Source: Calendula officinalis
Lineage: Eukaryota > Streptophyta > Magnoliopsida > Asterales > Asteraceae
Length of the DNA: 64,000 nucleotides
Direction: 5' to 3'
Assembly: GCA_963853835.1 (NCBI GenBank)
Contig: OY970832.1
Location: 26,716,208-26,780,207, forward strand
The notes under the pieces are model-generated. The model was not told the DNA's origin. It did no database searches and saw only the letters and a program-made list of their open reading frames with translations. The first letter of the stretch is position 1; each line of letters opens with the position of its first letter. Shown piece by piece: positions 57,024 to 64,000 of the stretch. The translations under genes were made by a program, and so were the position numbers.

Positions 57024-57835
57024 TTTTTTTTTTTTTTTTTTTTTTTGAAACGGGCAAATGAAATAATGGAAGTGTCAAAATCAATTAACCAAAACAGTTA
57101 ATAAACACAATGATCTACTCAACGATATAAGTTACAGCGGATTAACACTATGTAGATTTAATCAAGAACAATAAACTGTAAATAATATAAGAATTATTAA
57201 GAACACAGTTTATCACAAAAAGCTTCAATATATATTGATCGAATGAGTTACAATATACATGTATGTTTACAATTCATAAGAAACTATATATAACAGTCCT
57301 TGAAGCCTAACAATTTACCTTAGTTATTCTAGGATACGATTACAATTGAATTACAAAAGATATTATATTCTAAACAAACTTTCCTAAGATCTCGGACTTG
57401 ATATACTCCATAAATAAGCATAGCAGTAGTAATCTTCATCGAGCAGTAGTAAATGATAACATCAGCAGTAATAACCAATATTAGTAGGAACTGCATCATC
57501 AGTAGTATCTTTTGTCTTCAGTATTAAGTCTTGTACCAGCATCAAGACTTGATCAGTAACAATCTGCATATCAGTAGTAAATCGTTTATATCCCAACAGG
57601 AAGCCTACTCCAATTTTTCAGCGAGCACCCCAAGTTCGAGCTCCGCATAAGCGGGCAAACCCAGCCCCCAAAGAGATTTCCAAGGAAAATTCCCCATATG
57701 TGCCCGTGTGAGGTATGAGTTAAATTACGCTAATGCAACAACGCTCCCAAAGAGATTCGAACTCACGACCTGCAGCCCACATGGGTATAATCCCAGTGGC
57801 TCAGACCAGCTAGGATGGCCATCATTGGCAAAATA
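57024..57835 (-). mobile_element. tRNA-derived SINE, split by a solo LTR
   Basis: On the minus strand the head contains a polymerase III B-box (GAGTTCGAATC, 57754-57764) with an A-box-like stretch (GTCTGAGCCACTGGG) about 35 bp upstream, as in tRNA-derived SINEs. The tail is a 23-base A run (T on plus, 57024-57046). Removing the LTR at 57073-57598 and one copy of its duplication gives about 280 bp. The 5' boundary is approximate, and only a weak flank match (ttaaca) was seen. Confidence 0.65.
57073..57598. mobile_element. Solo LTR nested in the SINE
   Basis: Begins TGTCAAAATC, ends TCCCAACA and is flanked by the exact 5-bp duplication GGAAG (57068-57072, 57599-57603): TG...CA termini plus a 5-bp duplication define an LTR insertion. 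With 526 bp and no PBS or coding region it is a solo LTR left by recombination. Internal CAGTAGTA words repeat at 57425-57580. Family not identified. Confidence 0.8.
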
Positions 57836-57934
57836 GGGCCCTTAACACATGAGACGTTTAATAAACGTATAATATTCGATACTATTTCGAATATTGTTAC
57901 AAGTGTCTAAAAACATTAAAACCAATAGTTATTA

Positions 57935-58159
57935 CTCCCTCCGTCCCACAAAAAAGTTCCCATTTCTCACATGTGGTGGGCTCCACACAATAAAATACTA
58001 TTATTATTAAGAACCACATCAATAATATCCACTAATTATCTTTCTTTCTCCAAACCAACCTTATATTTTAATCACAATAATACCAATGACCTCACCACTA
58101 ACTATCACTTAAAATCTTGTGCCAAAGGAAAATGGGAACTTTTTTGTGGGACGGAGGAG
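57935..58159. mobile_element. Stowaway MITE, copy B
   Basis: The ends CTCCCTCCGTCCCAC and GTGGGACGGAGGAG are inverted, with TA on both sides (57933-57934, 58160-58161). 225 bp, related to copy A at 44514. One G is missing from the right terminus. Confidence 0.9.
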
Positions 58160-58161
58160 TA

Positions 58162-59213
58162 TAAATAATTACGAAAACACAAATATATTATTTTTTATAA
58201 GATACTAAATACAAATTAACCTATTAAATATATAACGGTAATCTATTTAGCTTATTTGGCGGGAAAACATGTAATTCATTTGGAGCGCGAAACATAATGT
58301 TTGGAAAACAACAAGGGGGTGCTGCCTTCGACCCCGCGTCATTATCATTTTGTCGAGAACAAAATAACTCAAATGACTAAACTTTCCTTTGTATGCGGCG
58401 AGCTTAATGTAAAATCATATTGGTTTTTAGTAAATCACAACTATCTAAAAGGCTAAAACAACTGATGACACTAAAATCACCAACAAAATTAACACAGGTG
58501 TAAACTTTTGTTGATGCTTCACTCTATCTTCTTATTGAAATCGTATGCTTGAAATCCAGAGAATACAAGAATAGTACGCTTCTCACTTACTTCTTTTTTC
58601 TCAGTTCATAGGTTGTTAGTTTAGAATTTAATACGATCAGAATCTCTTTCATTTTGTTTTTGTTGACGACTTTTCTATAACAGAAACTCTCTACTTATAA
58701 AGATTCAGTTGTCGGCCGTTTTTCTGTTTGTTTTGGTTTTATTGCAACAATCTCATTTTCATCCAAGATTTTATCCATCCACAAGTATTTATTGATTTCG
58801 TTTTAGTACGTACACAGGGTTCAACATTGGTTCAATTTCTTGACCTTCAATAGTAATTTGTGGACTTTTGGATTCTTGTTCGCTTTACGAACCGACATTA
58901 TACATGTTGAGCATCCGGTTTAAATTAAGTTATATATTACATGGATATGTAAACTAGTAATATATAAAAGATATGGATTTATAGTATAGTGGCCACTGGT
59001 GAATTCCACAACTTAACTTTTTGCAATCGGTCATGTAATCGGTTTAAGTCCAATCAGTGTATATTACTTGACAAATGTGACTAAATTTACTAAAACCATT
59101 ATTGAAAATAGGTGGAAACATAAAATATAAATAGAAATTAATTCTTTGCAAACATGCTTATTTTTTGTATAACATTAATTAACTGATTAAACCTCGTCAT
59201 TGTTCATCATCTC
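58162..59213. other. Intergenic DNA downstream of DUF538 copy 3
   Basis: 58990-59200 resembles the region left of copy 1 (18180-18440: 'ggtcatgtaat', 'actaaaaccattattgaaaa', 'gcaaacatgcttattttt'), so the duplication that made the paralogs included about 200-270 bp of 3' flank. 58500-58900 looks leader- or UTR-like but no coding frame could be supported. Confidence 0.45.
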
Positions 59214-59633
59214 TTAAGCCGCAAAAGCCTCCTTTGGGAAGGTCCTGTAAATCCCGGTGGGCGTTTTCATTGTAATTTTTTCAGTTGGTGGATCATCAAC
59301 GAAAATGTCAACGAGTGAGATCCAAATCAACAACTCTTTAGTCTTGACACCGGTCAACTTCTTGATCTTGAACTTCTCCATGTAGGCAGTCACCTCTTTG
59401 GCATATGACACATGTTTCCCGACCTTCTCAAACTTGTGGTCGATCTCGTTCTTTTGTTTGACCCACATAAACCCGGTCTCTTTGACATAACCAAATTCCT
59501 CAACTTCCTCCACGGGCAAGAGCCCGTTTGGAAGCCCGTATTCTCTAAGCAAAGACTTGGCCTTTTCCTTGCAAATTTCGTTTCCGGTACATATTTCCGC
59601 ACTTGCTCTAATCTCGGGGGTGATCGGAGACAT
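59214..59633 (-). CDS. DUF538 family protein, copy 3
   Basis: An intact 139-residue frame, MSPITPEIRASAEICTGNEI at the start and GIYRTFPKEAFAA at the end, with VKETGFMWVKQKNEIDHKFE and LTGVKTKELLIWISLVDIFV between. Closest to copy 2, about 3 kb away in the same orientation (tandem pair); copy 1 is about 40 kb away beyond the transporter gene and many TEs. Specific changes are LPNGLLPVEEVEEF and a MEKFKIKK segment where the others have MEKCKIKK. No signal peptide or membrane segment. A TATA box lies about 110 bp upstream, and a U6 retropseudogene sits about 300 bp upstream of the start codon. DUF538 function is not established. Confidence 0.9.
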   Translation of the reverse strand: MSPITPEIRASAEICTGNEICKEKAKSLLREYGLPNGLLPVEEVEEFGYVKETGFMWVKQKNEIDHKFEKVGKHVSYAKEVTAYMEKFKIKKLTGVKTKELLIWISLVDIFVDDPPTEKITMKTPTGIYRTFPKEAFAA

Positions 59634-59744
59634 TTTTCGGGTGAATGGAGTTGAATAAGAATAGTTTTTGAATTTTACTTTTGATAGCTAATTGGTTTGT
59701 TTGTTGTAGGAAATGGTGATGGAAGGTTTGTGCTACTGGCTGGT

Positions 59745-59751
59745 TTTTATA
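59745..59751 (-). promoter_or_regulatory. TATA box of DUF538 copy 3
   Basis: CTATAAAAACCAGCC on the minus strand about 110 bp upstream of the start codon, identical over 15 bases to the box of copy 1. Confidence 0.7.
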
Positions 59752-59910
59752 GATATTTTTGATAGACAAAGGACCTTGGTTTACGGTTGAACTACCACAA
59801 AATCTTTCACACATTCCTTAGAATTTCTTCGGCTTTATCATCCTCAACGGCATTGTTTTTGTCCACATATGAAAACCTAAAATAAAATTGTCAATTTTCC
59901 TATATGAATC

Positions 59911-59930
59911 GAATCTTGGATGACACATTT
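59911..59930. repeat. Target duplication of the U6 insertion (pair with 60031-60050)
   Basis: GAATCTTGGATGACACATTT at 59911 and GAATCTTGGTTGACGCACTT at 60031. The A run of the insert partly overlaps the first copy. DUF538 copy 1 has one copy of this stretch and no insert. Confidence 0.8.
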
Positions 59931-59934
59931 TTTT

Positions 59935-60030
59935 GGGACCATTTCTCAATTTGTGCGTGTGATTATTGCACAAAGACCATATTAATCTTCTCTGAATCGT
60001 TCTAATTTTATCGGATGTCCCCGAAGGGAT
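59935..60030 (-). pseudogene. U6: U6 snRNA retropseudogene
   Basis: On the minus strand the sequence follows U6 from its 5' hairpin (TCCCTTCGGGGACATCCGAT) through CAGAGAAGATTA, CACACGCACAAAT and GAGAAATGGTCC. The catalytic parts are damaged: ACAGAGA reads TCAGAGA and the AGC triad after GATT is AAT; most other changes are C/G to T/A. The usual 3' AAATTTT is replaced by C plus a run of seven A. A 20-bp imperfect direct repeat flanks it (59911-59930 and 60031-60050, 17 of 20 matching). No upstream sequence element or TATA is present. It is therefore a processed copy inserted by retrotransposon machinery, not an active gene. Confidence 0.88.
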
Positions 60031-60225
60031 GAATCTTGGTTGACGCACTTAGCCAACCTAGTAATGTATCTATATCTATATTTTATATTTCATATATTAT
60101 AATAAAACAAACGTATTAGGAAGTCACTTGACACCTCTTAGGAGGCAGAATGACACATGTCATTCTGTGATGAGGTTAATATTTTATTTTACAAATATTG
60201 TCAAGTTATAAGTCTAATGTGCACA

Positions 60226-60751
60226 TAGGGGTGTTAACGATTCGAGTCGAGTCGAATATTACGAAATTTGGGTTCGACTAGCTTAATAATTACTCGGCTC
60301 GAGCTCGACTCGAGCTCGTATAAGTTTTTAAAATTGTGCTCGAGCTCGAACTTGAATATTTATATAGTGTTCGAGCTCGAGCTCGATACTCGTTTATATG
60401 TCTATATTTTCTGAATGAACTAATTACAAACTCGAAAAGCTCGTTAATTACTCGACTCGTTAATAGTATATGTATATTCTTGTACTTATTGTATCAATAA
60501 TTGTACGTATTGTATACAACACATGTTCGGTTCGTTAGGATCAGCTCGTTAAGATCGTATGGCTCGAGACTAAACGAGCTATCGAACGAGCCGAGTCGAG
60601 TATTAAATTATTAGGCTCGGCTCGTGAGATTAATCGAATATTGTTTTATGTTCGAGCTCGACTCTAGATCGAATTAGTAAAGGCTCGAGCTCAATATAAA
60701 CGAGCTCGAGCTCGAGTAGCTCGTTAAAAGCTCGACTCGTAAACACCCCTA
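60226..60751. mobile_element. hAT-type MITE rich in GAGCTCGAG words
   Basis: The ends TAGGGGTGTTAACGA and TCGTAAACACCCCTA are inverted and flanked by an 8-bp duplication with one change (TGTGCACA 60218-60225, TGTGCACC 60752-60759). The interior is dominated by self-complementary GAGCTCGAGCTCG and TCGACTCG words. 526 bp, no transposase. Confidence 0.82.
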
Positions 60752-60832
60752 TGTGCACCCTTGCCATTTTATTTTCACATAATTATTGAATTATAAATAC
60801 TAAATATTGTCTCTTGTTTAATCGGTCGGCTC

Positions 60833-61611
60833 TGTTGGAAATAATGTCCAACACATCAAATAAACCGGTATTCCGGTTCGGGTATTTTAGAGTCCTATTC
60901 GGGTTGCCCTCGAGGAATCAACGAACACGAGAAAAACGTAGTGTTTAATTAATTGTTTAATTAAATGGACTATTGGGCTTAACGGGTTTAATTAGTTAAT
61001 GGGTTATTGACTGATTAATTGTTTCGGGCTTGGCATTAGATCGGACCGGGCTTGGTGGTGACGGGCTTTGGCCTAATTAGAGTTTGACTCTAATTAGGAT
61101 TGGTACCTTATAAATAGATGGTTAAGGGTTTAACCTAAACACTTTTGCTTGCCCCTTGTACCCACTCGGCCGTACACCGCCGACGACGACCGAGCCACCG
61201 CCGCCCAGCCGCCGACCGCCGCTGCTGCCCCGCCGCTGCCACCGTGCGCCGCCACCACTACCGAAATTGTTTTCGGTTTTGGGGTTCTCGTTTTCTCAAG
61301 GTGCTTTATACTACCTAGTGGTATATTGTCCTGTTCGTGATAACCCTTGGGTGTGATACGATAGAGGGATTCTTTCTTGAATCCTAGGCATAGTGTAAAT
61401 CTGGCAAGAACGAGATCACAAGGTTTGTCATCCTCGCCAAACCATAACAATATAAGTTTTGAATTTATATTTAATTAGTTATTAATTATCTAGTTGGGTT
61501 AGAATTGTAAACCTAACGGTCCAAATAGTTTTAATCAGGTCAATGTTCTACCAAGTTATTTATGATTTCCGCCTTAAACAAATTGTGGCTAGATGCATAG
61601 AAAACCCAACA
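60833..61611 (+). mobile_element. 5' LTR of a Copia-type element
   Basis: Starts TGTTGGAAATAATGTCCAACA-like (self-complementary) and ends CCCAACA directly before a primer-binding site. 779 bp. A promoter-like TATAAATAG is at 61109-61117, followed by a GC-rich CCGCCG stretch (61170-61250). Short Pro/Ala-rich frames in this stretch (61149-61356) are not genes. Confidence 0.82.
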
Positions 61612-61612
61612 G

Positions 61613-61624
61613 TGGTATCAGAGC
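61613..61624 (+). promoter_or_regulatory. Primer-binding site of the Copia element
   Basis: TGGTATCAGAGC one base after the LTR end; complementary to initiator methionine tRNA. Confidence 0.88.
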
Positions 61625-62248
61625 GCCATTGGTTTACAAGTCTAATTGTGCTAGACATTAAATTCGAAATCCATAAAATTTGTTTTATGATTTTTGGTAA
61701 TACCGAAAATAGTTTTTGGGTATTCCGAAAATTAGAAAAACCCCATTAAAATTGTTTTATTAATTTTCGGTAATTTTAAAAATTGTTTTATTAATTTCAA
61801 AAATAATTTTAGGTATTTCCGAAAATTCGGAAATATTATTTAATAAAATAAAATCGTTTTTTTTATTAAATAATTAAATAAAGATAATTACAATAGTTGG
61901 GAATTATCTAGAATTTAAACCAAGAGATTTCATCAAATTTAGATATTATTTAAAAAGATTTTATTAATTATTTTATATAATTTTATATATTTTTCGGAAT
62001 GTATAAAAGTTTATATAAATATATATAATTAATATTTAAATAAAATAAATATTATTTATGGGTATATATTTTTCGGAATATATATTTGCCATAAATAGAT
62101 GATTTAGCAAATATAGAAAAATGATTTAAAAGGTTTTAAATATGGATGAAATTTAAAAGGGTTTAAATTAGGGATATTAGATATATCCGAAATTTTTAAT
62201 AAGATTTAAAAAGATATGATTTAAAATTTAAAAGATTTGATAAATATG

Positions 62249-62280
62249 GATATATATATATATATATCCGAAATTTTTCG

Positions 62281-62373
<93 letters not shown>
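62249..62373. repeat. (TA)n arrays in the Copia leader, first block
   Basis: Alternating TA runs broken by 'ccgaaatttttcggta' and one TACATA. The short inverted CCGAAA-TTTTTCGG motif recurs through 61640-62400. Confidence 0.9.
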
Positions 62374-62376
<3 letters not shown>

Positions 62377-62531
62377 TATTTTTCGGGAATTTTAAATAAA
62401 TAAAAGGGATTGGATTTTCGAATTATTTTATTATTTATCTTATTTACTCATAATAGTTTATAATAGAAATATTGGCATAAATATTAAAAGTAATTAATTA
62501 TATATTATATATTAATTAAAAGTTTAATTTA

Positions 62532-62533
<2 letters not shown>

Positions 62534-62619
<86 letters not shown>
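62534..62619. repeat. (AT)n microsatellite in the Copia leader, second block
   Basis: About 43 uninterrupted AT units. Confidence 0.95.
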
Positions 62620-62623
<4 letters not shown>

Positions 62624-63562
62624 TTCGAAATTCCTATATATATCAAATATGATTTGATATTTCTCCCTTATATATATAATATTATGTAATAAAAGTTTAT
62701 TAAATATTATATAAGATATAGTTATAATAGTAATTAAAACGTCGCATCCTCGCACGTTTATAAAATTAGTTATACTATATAAACTTTAGTAAATGAAATT
62801 AAAAGGTTTTAATTATCATAGAATATAATTATATAATAGTTTATATAGATTATAACTAAAGTTAAATACATTATCACTTATGTCATTAGTAGGCTCACCC
62901 ATAGTCTAAGGCATATAAAGGATGAAAAGGAGAGATATGATCTCAAACGGGGTCGCGTTTTTAACACGCCTTGCGCTGACCTTCCCCGCCGCTTCCCTTG
63001 TCTTAGAATGGAGCTACCGAACGGACATAATAGGATGATGTTAAGATTAAAAGTATAATCATAAAATTAAACAAATCCTTCCCGTTTAATATAAATGTGA
63101 ACATCGTGTGCTCTCCACAAGATGACACGCGCCCACATTATAATCTGATTAACGGAACTCGTGTGGTTAACCAATACGTTAATTGTGAGATTATTTTGTG
63201 AGTGGAACGATTCTCGCGATACCCAAGCGAACTTGAGCCGGGAATCTACGTAGGTGTCTTATGGTTGTTTCACCTTCTAATATATGATCCACGGCATCCC
63301 TGTCATATAGATTAGAAAGAGCATTGATTCAAGATTAACATGCCATTCTCCTAAGAGAATGAATCTCAAAGAACTAGGGATTTCATGAGATTGAAATTGA
63401 CAATAGTTTGCCTACAACACGAAATTATTTGGTGTGAAATACGGCATCCCTCTTCACATCAAATAACTAGTGGTTGTATCCTAGCCTTATGAATAAAGAT
63501 TGGGGAAATTATCATAAGGATTATTAATGAATACACTAACAAAGAAATTGTTTCTTTTGTAA

Positions 63563-64000
63563 ATGTCTTCCAACAACAATAACATGAACAATGTCCCACT
63601 TCCTCCACCACCACTTCCACTTCCACTTTCACCGTAAAATCGTCCTCGATTATCTATCTCAAAAGTTTCATCTCCCAACGGTATTACGAAATTTAACTAT
63701 GTGGATTATCTGAATAATTCACGAGCTGCTGTTGAAAGCCTAAGACTCATTCCGAATTGCAAAGTGAGAGAAAGAGAGTTTGTATGTAGCCTCATCAAAA
63801 TGGTGAGAGGCTACATATCAGAAAGATTAGGGTGTAAATGTGTCTAAGGAATTAGCAGTTGACACAGTGTTGAACTCGCTTACTCCGGCATATTCTTCAT
63901 TCGTATCAGACTACGATAAGAATAATAAAGACATTACACTCATAGAGTTATGCAGGGAGCTAATAATTGCTGAAGCAAAGATGTTAGGCATTCATAACCC
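63563..64000 (+). pseudogene. Copia-type Gag, 5' part, decayed
   Basis: ATG at 63563 starts a Asn/Pro-rich N-terminus (MSSNNNNMNNVPLPPPPLPL) that meets TAA at 63635. Downstream, shifted frames carry typical Copia Gag segments: MVRGYISERLG, SKELAVDTVLNSLTPAYSSF and ITLIELCRELIIAEAKMLGI near the window end. A one-base shift lies near 63832. With the early stop and frameshift it is not functional as read. The frame continues past the window. Confidence 0.75.

Larger units (their letters stand above)
61612..64000 (+). mobile_element. Internal region of the Copia element, runs off the window
   Basis: PBS at 61613-61624, then about 1.9 kb of very AT-rich leader with two long microsatellites, then decayed gag. 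The rest, including pol and 3' LTR, would lie beyond the window. The unusually long non-coding leader is typical of some large Copia families. Confidence 0.75.

Noticed and set aside
57754..57810. tRNA gene
   Set aside because: B-box and A-box-like words are present but no cloverleaf; the A tail and length fit a SINE.
59935..60030. Active U6 snRNA gene
   Set aside because: Mutated catalytic positions, no upstream promoter elements, and a poly(A)-type end with flanking duplications.
61149..61356. Pro/Ala-rich frames in a GC-rich stretch
   Set aside because: Located in the Copia LTR between promoter-like TATAAATAG and PBS; CCG repeats explain the composition.

Overview
The window is nuclear DNA from a flowering plant, almost certainly a eudicot (possibly an asterid, low confidence). 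The evidence is GT-AG introns, a class II KNOX homeobox gene, DUF538 genes, and plant-type transposons of nearly every order. The sequence is AT-rich and mostly transposon-derived, with few host genes.

Host genes. (1) A complete five-exon KNAT3-type KNOX gene on + (13130-16087). (2) A complete 14-exon major-facilitator transporter gene on - (21564-26961), reassembled exon by exon; it resembles the MEE15 / HIAT1-like plant family and its first intron carries transposon debris and a long TA repeat. (3) Three intact single-exon DUF538 genes on - (18446-18868, 56116-56535, 59214-59633). They share promoter and some flanking sequence, so they are paralogs from segmental duplication, now separated by TE insertions. 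Fragments of an unidentified arginine/serine-rich (SR-like) gene lie at 7039-8309.

Layout. 1-2769: empty AT-rich DNA. 2770-5225: decayed Gypsy LTR with a nested Mutator MITE. 5592-8450: Helitron 3' ends, a Helitron helicase remnant and SR-like exons. 8476-11132: Gypsy leader stub plus LTR. 12398-12910: Tourist MITE upstream of KNOX. 17660-21023: Mutator, hAT and Stowaway-type MITEs around DUF538 copy 1. 27225-31500: Helitron end, truncated Copia element and another LTR fragment. 31503-39962: a chromodomain Gypsy element (Tekay-like) with 1746-bp LTRs, broken by two frameshifts, plus the leader of a second copy outside its 3' LTR. 40151-41384: a Pack-MULE with exact 9-bp target duplications, carrying the start of a ribosomal protein L27a gene. 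45973-54257: a young LTR element with 2330-bp LTRs, exact target duplication and an intact gag as its only gene (TR-GAG type), inserted into the edge of a Tourist MITE. 55535-60751: foldback element, SINE with nested solo LTR, Stowaway MITE, U6 retropseudogene, hAT MITE. 60833-64000: 5' part of a Copia element running off the window.

Relationships. The KNOX, transporter and DUF538 genes show no sign of acting in a common pathway. The Gypsy element and the gag-only element share LTR ends, primer-binding site, leader and Gag, so they fit an autonomous/non-autonomous pair, although the full-length copy here is itself broken. All boundaries, exon joins and identities were read by eye; no search or alignment program was run.
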